From: Tomocerus qinae
Taxonomy: Eukaryota; Arthropoda; Collembola; Entomobryomorpha; Tomoceridae
Assembly (NCBI GenBank): GCA_020055645.1
Contig: CM034548.1
Location: forward strand, 47,608,296 to 47,672,295
DNA: 64,000 nucleotides
Direction: 5' to 3'
Below the pieces are notes generated by a model. The model saw only the letters and a list, made by a program, of their open reading frames with translations. It was not told where the DNA came from and did not search any database. A program made the position numbers and the translations under genes. This document shows, one piece after another, positions 24,450-36,591 of this stretch (the stretch's first letter is position 1; each line of letters opens with the position of its first letter).

Positions 24450-25014
24450 GTGTGTGTGTGTTAGGGGGAGAGCACGGCTACTACTATTGATTAGTAGAGC
24501 TATGCTACCGCTCAAGCCGCGAGGGCTTACTTGCAGTGACTCCCGGAACAACTTTACTAAGTGTACAGACTTACACGAAGAGACTTAGTGAAGAGTACTG
24601 AACCATGAGACGGAACGACTCAACACTGTCCCGCAACTCGATCTGGTGGGCAGTCAGAGAGGGACCGGGACATGTAAGCCGACCGCCAGTGACCCCAAGC
24701 AAATCACTTATGGCAGTCTACTTCAACCCACCTTATCCCCTCATGCGCATCCCATTGTCCAGACTTGTGCTAGGTAGAACTCGTAGCACGTATACAGACC
24801 AACAGAACAATCCATACACTACAGACAGGGCATTGATAGATAATCATATTGTCACTAAGATAGGCAAATCAATGCTAATAACGAATATACGGCAAAGACA
24901 GCTTCTCCCAGCTCCAGACTACACCTTATAGACCTGAGGCGCTCCAGAGATTCGAACTCCAGACCTCAGCCTGAGAAGCGGCTGTTTAGACCACTAGACA
25001 GACCTGTACGCCTG
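24450..25014 (-). mobile_element. tRNA-headed retroposon (SINE-like), nested in hAT
   Basis: On the minus strand the 565-bp insert starts with a tRNA-like head: A box TGTCTAGTGGTC (24989-25000) and B box GAGTTCGAATC (24949-24959). Between them is an anticodon-like stem CAGCC/GGCTG. It ends in a CA-repeat tail (about (GT)6 on the + strand after 24449). TACCCTACCGT flanks both sides (24439-24449 and 25015-25025), an 11-bp target duplication. The acceptor arms pair only over GGCG/CGCC and the anticodon loop is one base too long, so it is not a functional tRNA. The body is more G+C-rich than its surroundings and of unknown origin. A 108-codon frame on the + strand (24605-24931) is antisense and unrecognised. 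Confidence 0.72.
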
Positions 25015-25829
25015 TACCCTACCGTACTCCATCCCTAATGTAAGGGTCAAAAGCCAAGATCAATGTAATAAATTGTGTTGCTTTACGTAAAGTTGATTTT
25101 TTGTATAATTCAAAGTTGTAAAAGCAGAAAACAAACCAATTCCCTAAGGAAATGGCTGTAACCTTTCTATTAATACAATTTGTTCCCAGAATTGGACTGT
25201 TTACTTAGGAGAAGTGAACAGATACGCTTAAAAACTATAGCCACTATATATTATGAACTACCCCATAAATGCTTCAAGTATACAAAGCTTGAATAATATT
25301 TATTGTTAATTATGTAAAGACAATTTTTTGGTAGTCAATAAGTGCGCAGTGGAAGACTTATAGATATAATTACTAACAATCAGAAATAGAGCTGTTGGTT
25401 TCGACCTTATAGTAATAAAGCTCGTGGTAATATTGTTTTTCTTGGAATACCACGTGCGTAAGTGGTAATATATTATAGACAATCGAATAAGTAAGTAGGT
25501 TGAGTGTACGGTTCCTGTCATCCTTCCCGTATTCATCCCTACTACTTAAGCTGGGTTCAAGCCATACCTTACCCATCCCTACCACATAAAGCTCAGCTCA
25601 AGTCATACCGTACTCGCCCCTACTTACTTGACATTAAGACTTTCCATCCCCACTGCATACTTCTGAATATAATGTAAACCTGAACATACCGTACCCATCC
25701 CGTACTTGGTTTAAAAGTAACTACCCTTCCCATCCCATCCCTAAAATCAAATAAAAGTAGGGGATGGGTATGAATATGGGTCATATTTGGATGGTTAAAG
25801 TAGGGATGGCGCCCACCTCTGGTAGGCAG

Positions 25830-28800
25830 GGTAGCTCAGTCAATAGTGCATCGAGGCAGAAGTGTAGGTGAGTTGTAAGTACTACACAGTGTAAACGAGA
25901 TAGATAGGTTGGAAAAGTGACACTGGCAATGCCATTCTGTGATGCCAACGGAACTGAGGCAGTCAACTTGTAAATATCTGCTATCTCCGTTGGCCGTAAA
26001 AGTCTAGTGCTGTGTACACCAATTGAGCTTTTTCTCCAGCTGACAATGAGATTGAGAGAGTCGACTTTTACATTACCACGTAATGTTTGTGTGTGCGTTA
26101 GACTTTGCCCTCTCCAAGTTAAAATCGACCTGAGAAATAATTTCCCCAGCTCTCTAAATTGACTTTTACACTTTCCCAGTTTCCTAACCAACCGACACTC
26201 TCCTCTTCATCTGCTTACAAATGTGCTCAGAAATTAAATTTTTAGTGGATCCGGATAAACACAATTGGTTTGCAGAAACGTGCTCCACCGCACCTTCTCT
26301 TTACTTATTATTACACTTGCCACAGTTACCAGCACTCTCTTTTTCTCTACAGTATACTACTGGGATGTAGTATTTCAAGTAGTCTGCCTATAATAATATG
26401 CGTTCGTAGTCAGTAAGTAGGAATTCCTCCCTTCTATGTCAAAGTAGTACTTATGTACCCTGAATTATTTGCACCATAGCTGATTGTACATTACATACCT
26501 ACCTGCTACGAGGTGACGGTATAAACTTTATTTTCCTTCAGGCTCCAGGATTCATGACAAAAGGATTAGTAGCGACCTCCGTTGCAATTTCAGCCGGAAT
26601 GCCGAGCCATCGGTCTCGTTCCATTATAAATACAGACTATAAATAGTATAGAATAGGCAGGTACTGACTACCCAAGTATGATATTGCTTCTTGTCTGGCC
26701 TTTGATATCCCAGCTGTGGTCTTTCTTTCTTATAAGAGAGCTACTTGTTCCTACTACACAATAGTCTGGATCTGCTTCAGTCACAGCTCTGGTGTCTGTA
26801 TAAGTGATTGTAGCCTGAAAGTTGGTCGGAGCATTTGACTGTGAACCAGTAGCCTGTATTACTAATTATATTTAGTATCTGTGTGGAGGAGTTCTATGGA
26901 GGGGCTCATCTATGAGTGTTTGTAGATTTGAGTGAAAATGTTCAGAGGCAGCGTGTCACTAAGGAAATGCGACACGACACGAAGTAAAAGTTTCTCTGCG
27001 TCGATGGAGCAATGAGTCCCAAAAGGGCCGTTTCCAAACATTTCCGAGATGGCTAATCAAAACCCTCCAGTTGACGTTATAAAGCCCCTACTTTTCCTAA
27101 CTAAATTGAACTTCATCAATGCATACAGAACGAGTTCACAACTTACAATCACTAGACACAGTTTGCTAGAGCATAACATAATATTATTATATTTAAGTAA
27201 GTAGCTTATGAGTATCAGTACATCATGTATCGTATACATAGTATATTACTACTTACCCTAATATGGAGAGATAATATACTCTGTAGTATTAGCACCAAGA
27301 TAAAGATTACACACAAGATACCGGAGTAGTATTAAGTGTTCCTTACTACACGTAAGCTATTGCATCTGTGCCACTACAGCTCCTACTACTAGTACTACTT
27401 ACATACTTCATAGGTACTCAAATACCCTTGCAGTTTGCTAAACGTTACAGAAATTTCGTCTAGGTCCATTTAGCAGACTTTAGTTGGACAGATTACCTCC
27501 ATAGATAGTCCAATGTTACTCTGCGGACTTTTCACATGCAGAAGAGTCTTGTAGTAGGACGGGAACACTCGGAATGAGTGCTTAGATCTGTTTCCCTATA
27601 TCATATAATATTATGCTCTATGGCTATGTGTCATCAGTGGGCTTAGACCAGCTTTGCTCCATGCACACTTTTAACACTGCATTATTATTATACGCTACAT
27701 AACTTTGCAAATAATATTATTTCCTACAGTGAGTCCATATAATGATTCATAATACCATCTTAATGTTGGGAGGAAGACTTTCAGATGAGACCTTAAAAGT
27801 TGTGAGTAGTAAGTCAACTGCTGCCTACAAGCCTAGAATGAAATTGTAAAGTGTAGGAATCGCACCCATGCGCATGTATTTTTTTATTTGCATGGCCCGA
27901 CGAGGATGTTATGTGATAAAAGGTAACCAAAAGAGCTCAAAATTAAGCGTAAAAGTATTCGTCTCGTTTTCCCAATGCCATAGTTAAAAACAAGTCAACT
28001 AATCTTCTCCGGCTAACTTTAGAGCAAGATTTTGTACACTGCGCATTGTGGCAGACTCTCTTCGTATGTACAGCTCGGAGAACGGACAAGTATCGTGTTT
28101 TAGGAGGAGCGAGTGAAATTGGTAAATGTTCTCATTTTGTCCCATTCTCACTTTTACCTTTGTCATTAGCCATTAGGCTCTTAGCTAGTAGTAGACATTT
28201 CTCATTTAACTTTCATTCTTTGCAAGCCCTTGTCTTGAAACTAATTCGACTCAACAATTTGCCTGCAGTTATATCCCTCATTTGATGACTTAAGTTCCAT
28301 CCTGTGGTGTACTTAGCTTCTCAGAGACGCTAGACCCATATGACAACTTTAAATAGAGCAGCCCATGCAGTGCTCACTACTTGAGAATATTTCTGCTCCT
28401 TCTCAGTTTGAGTAGCAATGGGGATTAAGTTCACCAAGTGGGTTTCACAAAACTTTTATCTATCCACCTATCTCGTGTAAGACGTACATGCATGCCTAAC
28501 ATTTTCCTACCTACTTATAATGTTGGATCGTAGACAAGCACCCGCTCTAGTCATGCGATGCACATGACTAATAGCTCAAATAATACTTAAATAGATAGGG
28601 CAACCTCTCCAAATATATTCATACCCGTTTCACAAAGACTTTCTCCTATTTATTACCATAAACACGATAATATTATTATTATATAATGCATGAAATTGTA
28701 GGGGGTGTGTAGCTACTTAATTAGCAGCCTACTGCAAAATTGCAGCTGTAAAATACCAAAGTATTCGAATTAGCTGAAATGAAGCCAGTGCGTGGTGTAG

Positions 28801-31171
28801 ATAAATAGGTCGACAAGTGGGCCAGGAGCATTCTGTTTTATAAACAGTGAAATGTTAAACACAACCCCAAACTTAAATCTTTGGATTACAGCTAATCGAT
28901 TTAAAGAAGTTTGCAACATTACTTACCCAAGTGACCCAATTTAAACCTAAGTATAAACGGTATACTTCGCGTCCATTAATAACACAAAGCAAACACATTC
29001 ATGTACCAAAATAACTTACTTTTAAAGATGATACATAAATATGCGTAAACCATTCCATGTTCACTATAGTAAAACTTTTTAATTTAAAAATAGTTTTAAC
29101 GCAGAATTTATTAGTAGTAACTGCTGCAAAATCCTAAAAGTTAATATTTATAAAGTTATTGCATAGACAAAATAACCGAAACAACAAACAGATTCTCAAA
29201 AATTCAAAAATATGTTCAGTAATACGAAAATTCAGTTATTCCTTAGTAAATTCAGCGTATGTAATTTTAAGAACTACAGTTTGTACTTTTTATTAAGTTA
29301 GTGGCAAACAGCGCGTAGCACATTTTACTTCGCATTTCGCTAGTATAAGAATTTTTTTAAAAATTTTTTTCTAATATACTCGTTTGAATGATTATGTAGT
29401 AAATATTTTTTAACGCAAACCATTGAAAGAAGAAAGAAACGAGATAAAAGAAGAAAGAACTTTTACATTTAGCTTTACCAACTACCAAGTCACATAAAAC
29501 CATTTTAGCTAAAGGGATTTCCCTAAACCATGATAGCTTTCACTCCACAGTGATTCTTTGCTTTCTTTCAGTTGATGGTCCGGGATTTTCTTTGCGTATT
29601 TCTTTGTACTACATTATGAATGGATAAAATCACAAGAGCATAACGTTTATCATTTGTATTTTCCACAGAGAGAAATCTATTAGATGTCTGAAACAGAAAA
29701 AGCTATAGATGGGTGAGAAAAGTAAAATGGCCTAAACTAAGAGTTGTTCTTTTGTAGGATTCATTACCTGAGTGAGCATTGCAGAGATAAACTTTGAGCT
29801 TATGAGTAGGAGAAGAAGCATAACTGATGGATGGAAGAAGAGTGAGGCTATGTTGTTGGGTTTATTAGAGAGAGTGAGCAGGAAGTTGGGACATGACATG
29901 ACACGACGGAACTTAAGTAAGCAAAGGGTGATGGGGGTTAAGGATTATCAATGGAGCTGTTAGGAAAGTGCGTCTATTTTTCACAGGCAGAAGGGTAGAG
30001 AGAAAGTTGGGACGGCCGAGAGGATGAGTATTTACTACTATCCTATAGACATTAGAGCGGAGAAATGTTGCATTTGTGTGTACATATGATATGTACAAGG
30101 CTGATGTCGCGGATTTGGTTAGTGGTATGACCAGTTCAGCAGAGACTGACTGAGACTATAGATACAAGTACGTGCAAGCAAGTAGATAGGAGACAAAGAG
30201 AACGTATGTAATTGATGAAATGGATTGTAGTCCGTAGGAAGCACTAGAGCCAAAGACGGCAAAAGGATTTAGCTCCAAGAATAAAGCTCACTCAGGATTA
30301 TTCTCTCCGTAAAACTTTTATATGGTAACGAGGGGAAGGAGGAACCCGAGTTAAGTAAGTAGACAAGGAAATAGAATAGACGAGTTTGGCTAGACGAACA
30401 CTTTTTTCTCTTGGCCTCGACTGACTCACTCACACAGTTGACTTTGACTTTCTTTCCTTACAGCTCCAGCTTTTATTTTATCTACAGATCCTTGTATGTA
30501 CACATAAGAATTACTACAACTAAATAGATATCCCTCTTCCCTCTAAATACTCCAATACCGAAATCAAGATTTAGAGTCCCTGTCTATATTTATGTAACTA
30601 CATATTGTTATAATCACCATAAACTAAAGCAAATACCATTTTCTCCCATGCCATTACATAATATCACTCTTTGTTTTCCCCTTCTCAACACTTGTTCTTC
30701 TATCCGCTCCATGCATTTCACCAAAAATTAGTCCTCTCTATATTTAAACTTAAATATATTATATCCATGTGTAAAATTTTATCCAACTCGACCAAAACGA
30801 AAAAGTTGAGGGCTAGTAAGAGTTTTGCTAAGCTTACAATCGGATCCGCGACTATTGCCAGAAAATCAACTTACAGCTCCCTCCAGCTACTCCAACATCC
30901 TTTCCGCTCATTTTTTCCTTCTTCTTTTAAGCTTCCTTTTCTCTTAGTAAAGCCACATCTTACTTTGGCAAGTTTGTCGTTGTCGTTATAAACTTGCAAA
31001 AATATTATTGCAAACACCACACCAGGGAACAAGACGACATCCTTTATTATCGTCATTACATTCCAGGAAAACGAATTGCACTAACTGATATTTTGTCCTT
31101 CATTTTTTATTAGCCATTGGCTATTTGCTTTTTCTTTTGGTATAGATGGGAAATGCATTTAATTTACTCTG
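25830..31171. other. Non-coding DNA, no gene recognised
   Basis: Just after the hAT element, GGTAGCTCAGTCAATAG (about 25830-25846) looks like a tRNA A box but has no B box downstream. The 136-codon minus-strand frame 25781-26191 crosses the hAT terminus and is not a gene. The rest is A+T-rich, unique-looking DNA with short unrecognised frames. Confidence 0.5.
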
Positions 31172-31179
31172 ACAATAAT

Positions 31180-31362
31180 CAGGGTTGCGGTATCCGGATA
31201 GGAAGGTGTGGACAAAAGTGGATAAAAGTGGTTTTATCCAGGGCAAAATTAGTTTTGTCCTGGAAGAAATTAGTTTTGTCCACTTTTGTCCTGGATAGAA
31301 AGTGGACAAAACTAATTTCATCCTGGACAGTAATAGTTTTGTCCGGACAAAACGCAACCCTG
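31180..31362. mobile_element. hAT miniature element, 183 bp
   Basis: The terminal inverted repeats are CAGGGTTGCG (31180-31189) and CGCAACCCTG (31353-31362). ACAATAAT is duplicated exactly on both sides (31172-31179 and 31363-31370). CAGGGTTGC-type ends with 8-bp duplications are typical of hAT. The interior is many short copies, in both orientations, of TTTTGTCC / GGACAAAA, so most of the element can fold on itself. All frames through it (for example 31117-31443) are artefacts. Confidence 0.92.
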
Positions 31363-31465
31363 ACAATAATGCTACATGACAGGATACACAACCCTAACTC
31401 AGCTAAAAATAATCCCAAATTTTTCTTCCATTTCTTCTTATAGAGTATGTCTGAGAAATTTAGCT

Positions 31466-31713
31466 CAAGGCTGTATTGAGGGGGGGGCATTGGGGGCAAA
31501 TGCCCCCCCCGAAATCCAAGAAAAGGGGAAATTTTTTCTCAAAATACCAAAAAATTTCGCGCTTCGCGCGATTTTATGTAATTTTTAGGGTATTTTTAAC
31601 TCATTTTAGACAAAATAAGCAAAAATTTTTCGCGCTTCGCGCGATTATGCCTAATATATATTGTCCTATGATATCATTGCCCCCTCCGAAATCGACTACT
31701 AAATACGGTACTG
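31466..31713. mobile_element. hAT-like miniature element, 248 bp, G-run/C-run type
   Basis: ATTTAGCT occurs exactly on both sides (31458-31465 and 31714-31721). The ends CAAGGCTGTATTGAG and, reversed, CAGTACCGTATTTAG agree at 10 of 15 positions. Near the left end a GGGGGGGGC run is followed by TGCCCCCCCC, and near the right end TGCCCCCTCCGAAATC echoes it. CGCGCTTCGCGCG occurs twice, 73 bp apart. I recall C-run ends of this style in hAT relatives of invertebrates, but the decisive evidence is the 8-bp duplication. No coding capacity. Confidence 0.83.
31555..31646. repeat. Two copies of TTTCGCGCTTCGCGCGATT, 73 bp apart
   Basis: The 19-bp string occurs at 31555-31573 and again at 31628-31646. 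It contains CGCGCTTCGCGCG, a small CpG-rich hairpin that stands out from the A+T-rich surroundings. Both lie inside the 248-bp hAT-like element and may be subterminal transposase sites; that role is inferred. Confidence 0.85.
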
Positions 31714-31721
31714 ATTTAGCT

Positions 31722-34700
31722 GTGTTAAAAGAGAAAGAGAATTTTACTTTAGACTTTTTGCATAAAGCATCTGTATTGCATTTAATATAGTGCTGAAAGT
31801 TACTGACAACTACTGACAAGGACCATTGGGTCAAAAAATATTTTTCCATAAAGACCCGTGACATCAAATATCTTACAGATTAATACGACGCATCCCCCCT
31901 CGTTGAGTGAAAAGTTTTGTCACGCTAAATGAATTGGCATTTATTGTAACTTTTCATTGTAAATATGCACTACATTTACATTTAATTCTGCTGATTTTGT
32001 ATCAATTTCCTATAATTTCCTTGTATTGCTTCATACTGATTTAATTGCACACAGAATAAAATGAATATTTCTTCAGATATGAAAATCGGATACCAGTTGT
32101 AAGAAGTATTCAGAATAGCCGAATAGAACGACAGATTGCGTTAGAGTAGCATAGCAAGTTTATTTAGTGTTATCCTGAGTTGCTTATGTGTAGCATATTG
32201 CTTGGACAAAAGATATGGCGGTTGACTAGACATTTAGTAACTTAGGCTCTCTCATCCACTAGAGGAACTTCATGAGAATTTCAAGAAGAGATAACCAGTA
32301 AGTTGAGCACGCACGCATGTGGGTCATGCAAAATACAGATATATATTATTGCATTATGGATGTGCCCTACGTTTGTATCGTGTGTGCTTACAGAGAAGTG
32401 AGCTTTATGTATTCAGCACGGGGTGTCTTGTTATCCTCCACTACTTACCATTTCAGGTTCTACAATTTTATCTGTTCCTACTTCCCTACACTATTTATCG
32501 CTCGCTGTTGAACTTTGTAGTTACACATAAAAGGGCACTGCTGTTTTGATAAATAAATAGACACAGGAAATTTATACTCCATCACCTAAGTACGTTTTTC
32601 GGCTGCAATAAAAAACTCTGCGTAGATATTTCAATAAGTTTGTAAGTGTGTAAGTAGATAATGGAATTTTCGGTTTGGGATATACCTACAGAATCCATTG
32701 AAATCGAATTATTAAAGAATTGGAGTACATTCACGATTTTCTCTCGTCCTGTATGAATGTTTACGTGTTTTTTGCATGAAGTAAAATGGATTACGGAACT
32801 AGGTCGAAACAAACTTAAGTAAGAATGAGTGGCATAACGAACATTGCAATGCGAGAGAAAAGCAACTTAAGTAAAATGCATAAGCACAGTTAGAAAGAGA
32901 AATACTTTGTTAGCTTTCTCCTGCAGAAGACAACATCTTATTTCCCGGAAACCGTAATCTCTCCAATGTATACCTTACCGCCACAAAAGAAAGTGCCTAG
33001 TTCTCTTTACTCTTCATAACTAGAACCAACAAGCGCTGGTCATTACATTGAAAATCAATACTTAGCCCAAAAGGTTACGGGGTTAGTTCAAACATTTTAT
33101 AGTTCTAAACAGCAATGGCAACACGACTATCTAGATTTAAAATTGGATAAAATGGGATTTGAGGAAGAAGAAAGTTAGACAAAGTGCCCGAGGTCAATTA
33201 TAGATTTACGGTAAGCAGATGAAGACTGTTCTGTCTGTTCTCCAGGCTTAAGTTCTAGGGCTTTCTATGTTCTCTGTGTCCTCTTGCCCTTGTCTTGAGT
33301 GAAAGTCTTACTTGGAGGAAAGATCCAAGTCTTGCCAAGTTTAAGCAAGGAAAGTCAAAATACTAACAACAATAATCAAATAGCTACATGCCAGTGTAGC
33401 AACAATAATGGAGAACCTAGTAGTACAAATACTACATACAAATCTATGTATTTGCTGGAGATACAAACAATACAACAGGGCAGACCATTCCTCCTACTGC
33501 AACCAGCCACTAGTTTTAGTTACGAGTGTCTTGGTTTGGTGATGATGATAAATTTTCGGAAACTATGTGATATAGACTAATGAAGGTCTTTTCGCCTTTC
33601 CTTGTCTTCCCTTATTGCTCACGACTTTTTATCTAACTGCAGTGCACTGTAATACTTTCTACTTTTCCACTCACTGAACGTACGTACCACCGAACAACTC
33701 CAAACTCCCTTTTTTCTTACAAATATCTTTCACTGGGGCTTATATATTTACGTACATTATACCCCCGCAATGACATGACATTGTATATCCATCCTATACG
33801 ATCCACGACTTATGTACACTTCCCAACTACAATCTCCCTTAAGGAAAACAAAAGATGCTACATTAGTAGACCTGTCTCTCATCTTAGCCGTCGGACCAAA
33901 ATTATAAAACTACATAATACGTACGTTCGCGTAGTCCACTTACTAATAGTCTATTTCTTTCATTACTTCAGACACTTCTCCAATATTTTTTCAAATTCGC
34001 CTAAAACTTCAAAAAATTACTAAATGGAAAAAATATTATTTTCAGTCTTATGAGACTTCATTATAAATAATTAAAACGCTTAAGTCCAGCAAGTGCTGAC
34101 TGACAAGTTCATAAGTGAAAACCAGACTTTGGAGTAGGTAGTCAATGGAAGACATTAATGACTGTAAAACGTAGCACAGATTACATAACTCATGTTGTAG
34201 TTAATATTTATCATTTATCTCACATTGATACATTACATAGGCTAACTAGGCCTTAAACAAAATCAGGAGACAAATATCTTAGTTGCAAATTTCATTAAAT
34301 AAATTAAATTGGACTATAAATTGTAGAAATGATTGAGAAAAGAGTTATTGATTCTTGCTTATGATATCATTTTCACTAAAATTTATGTTCTTGGTTAAAG
34401 TTGTTTGACCATGGGAAGGTGACGCATTATTCTACATAAATCTTCCTGGCAAATCCTTTTGCATTTTCATGACCAGACATTATATTTCTAAGGTATACGT
34501 AGCAAATATACCAAATATATTTCTTTTATTAATGCAAAACTCCTGGATACCTTTTTAATTTAAAGTTCGTTTTTAAACATTTCTTTTAAGTAGCATAATT
34601 TTGAAGTTGGTAAATCGATTTACCATGAGATTTATTTAAGTAACACCAACAGATCTTAAAACCTTGTTTGAAAATAATCTCGCTCCCTTTAATTATACTT

Positions 34701-35515
34701 GTTGACTACATTTTACCTGAAAACATTCACTTTTATTTTAGTTAGTGCCTCTACATATTGAGTATTCATATTTGTTGAGCTAAGCCTGTTTTATAGTGTA
34801 CCTGTTTTACAATTGACTTTTAAATTCGGAAAACTATTTTCCAGTTGAAATAAAATAGGAACATTAATAATAAATGCCAAAATGCACATGTTCTTTGGCA
34901 GTTGGATACAATTGTGCTTGAAATATTCACTTTGAAGGACCAATTTAGGGAAATACATAGATATTTACTTAAGATGGTAGAAACTACAATGTCTAAAGTT
35001 GTACAGAGTGGCTATGGGACTCAGGTGGCATTCGCGTCGCCTTCATTTATTCCAACTGTCCCTTGGAAGTATTAATAATGTCATTATTTTCACACAGTAG
35101 AATTAATTTTCTGTTTAATGACAGTATTTTGCTGCTTTATTTACTTGCGATTTTAATTTTTTCTGTCTTCGAAATAATTTTAAGTGGTTCACATTTTATT
35201 TGATAGTTAAATAGTTATAATCAAGATGAAATCTTTTACCCTCACTAGCTACACTTTTTACATATATTTTTGCACTTAATTTCTTACACAAGGTGAAATG
35301 CAAAGGTTTTAGGAAACATTACCAATAAGCAAACCAATATAGTATTAACAATTTTTTGAATCATAATTCTGATTCACATTTTACAAGGTTTTACTGTAAG
35401 ACTTTGAAGGTGCGAAATGCATACGCAGGCCAAATGTTATGCCTGCAGCACAGTAATGCAATACACTTAATAAATAACTGTTCTTACCTTTCGAGTTCTG
35501 TGAGAAACTTAAAGC
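31722..35515. other. Non-coding DNA, no gene recognised
   Basis: Short unrecognised frames only. TCTTGAGTG / CCAAGTC wording occurs at 33290-33350. No element ends or RNA genes seen. Confidence 0.5.
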
Positions 35516-35523
35516 GAAATGAA

Positions 35524-35732
35524 TAGAGTTCAACTAGCCGGTGGGTAGGTGTTTAGTGGGCAAAAAAGGCAGAAGTGGGAAAAAGTCAAAATGGGGCTAA
35601 GAGATACACTAAAGGACGCAAAAATTGGCTCAAATTTTTGAATTTTAGATATTTTTGTCCCTTTTGCCCACTTTGGCCTTTTGCCCGGGTGGATGGGCAA
35701 ATGTAGTTTTGGCCGGCTAAATCTGAACCCTG
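35524..35732. mobile_element. hAT-like miniature element, 209 bp
   Basis: GAAATGAA is duplicated exactly on both sides (35516-35523 and 35733-35740). The ends are TAGAGTTCA and, reversed, CAGGGTTCA, followed on both sides by TAGCCGG. The interior carries inverted copies of TGGGCAAAA / TTTTGCCCA and CAAAATGGG-type words. Length, ends and duplication fit a non-autonomous hAT. It differs in sequence from the other hAT elements here, so it depends on another family. The 125-codon minus-strand frame 35530-35907 runs through it and is not a gene. Confidence 0.85.
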
Positions 35733-36567
35733 GAAATGAAGCGAAAAAATGTGCTGTAGTACAATTACTGGCTGGGCATACAGATGACAAAGAGAAGTAT
35801 TTGTTTGAGAGTTGTCGAGTAAAGTGGAGTCTGGTCTTCACTTGACAGTCGAATTTTGAAAATGTTAACTTGAAAGAATGACTGTGACCAGTCACTGCCA
35901 AGACCACGCAGTGCTAAACAGAGTTCTGTCTACCCGTCGTACATACCGATCAAATCGGGAGTAAGAAACTAAGCAAGAAATGCCTTCAGGCCAATAGAAC
36001 GAAACGGGAGACGGAGCGGAGTCTTATTGTTAGTGGAAAAATCTGCAAGGACTTAAAATGTATACAAAAATCCCCTGAACTCTTGGAGCATTTATATGCA
36101 GCGCGATACTACAAGCCATAGAAGTCAAGTCAACCGGAAAGAGCAAGAAGAGACAGTGAAATACTAAAACCCATAAGAAATAGATTAGTGTTCCGAAAAT
36201 TGTAGCTAGCTTGCGAAGCAAAAACAGCGAAACATTTAGTGCTCTTGAGAAAACAAAGAGGATCATCTATTCTGTTGTGTTACGCTATCATCGCATTATT
36301 TTTTATCAGGCCCAAACTGGCTATAGTTTACTTCATTTGTAATGAGGAGAGTCCCCTTCTCCGTAGGCATCCAGACATTTAGTGTGAAAGGTACAGAAGA
36401 AATTATTTTTGCCTTTCTATAAATATTATACGATACTTAACCATTTCTTCTCTGAATACTTTATACCTGTTGATTAATGCCCGTGTATTTATGAAATCAA
36501 TACCCACCATTTACCTAACTCATTGATTTCTCAATTGGCTTTCTGATTGGCATCTGGTCACAAACGA

Positions 36568-36591
36568 ACATAACCAGTGCGCTGGTTATGT
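36568..36591. repeat. 10-bp perfect hairpin
   Basis: ACATAACCAG (36568-36577) and CTGGTTATGT (36582-36591) are exact reverse complements around a 4-base loop, TGCG. Possible chance or protein-binding palindrome. Confidence 0.6.

Larger units (their letters stand above)
24162..25821. mobile_element. Non-autonomous hAT transposon with nested retroposon
   Basis: The ends are CAGAGGTGGGC and its exact reverse complement GCCCACCTCTG, and GTAGGCAG flanks both sides (24154-24161 and 25822-25829). An 8-bp target duplication with CAG...CTG terminal repeats is diagnostic of the hAT superfamily. The element is 1,660 bp, or about 1,084 bp without the nested 565-bp insertion and its 11-bp duplicated target. 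The interior is TACCGTACCCTAC-rich repeats; there is no transposase frame. It needed an hAT transposase supplied from elsewhere. Confidence 0.88.

Noticed and set aside
24605-24931. 108-codon frame (+) inside the retroposon
   Set aside because: Antisense to the tRNA-headed element, no recognisable domain; it follows from the higher G+C content of the insert.
24935-25005. Functional tRNA gene on the minus strand
   Set aside because: The boxes are good, but acceptor arms pair over only four bases and the anticodon loop has eight bases; the flanking target duplication marks it as a retroposon head.
25829-25880. tRNA-like A box GGTAGCTCAGTCAATAG
   Set aside because: No B box (GGTTCGA-type) at the proper distance and no cloverleaf.
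25781-26191. 136-codon frame (-)
   Set aside because: Its end lies across the hAT terminus and target duplication, so it post-dates a transposon insertion; no domain.
31117-31499. Overlapping frames of about 80-108 codons on both strands
   Set aside because: They read through the TTTTGTCC repeats of a miniature hAT element and its flanks.
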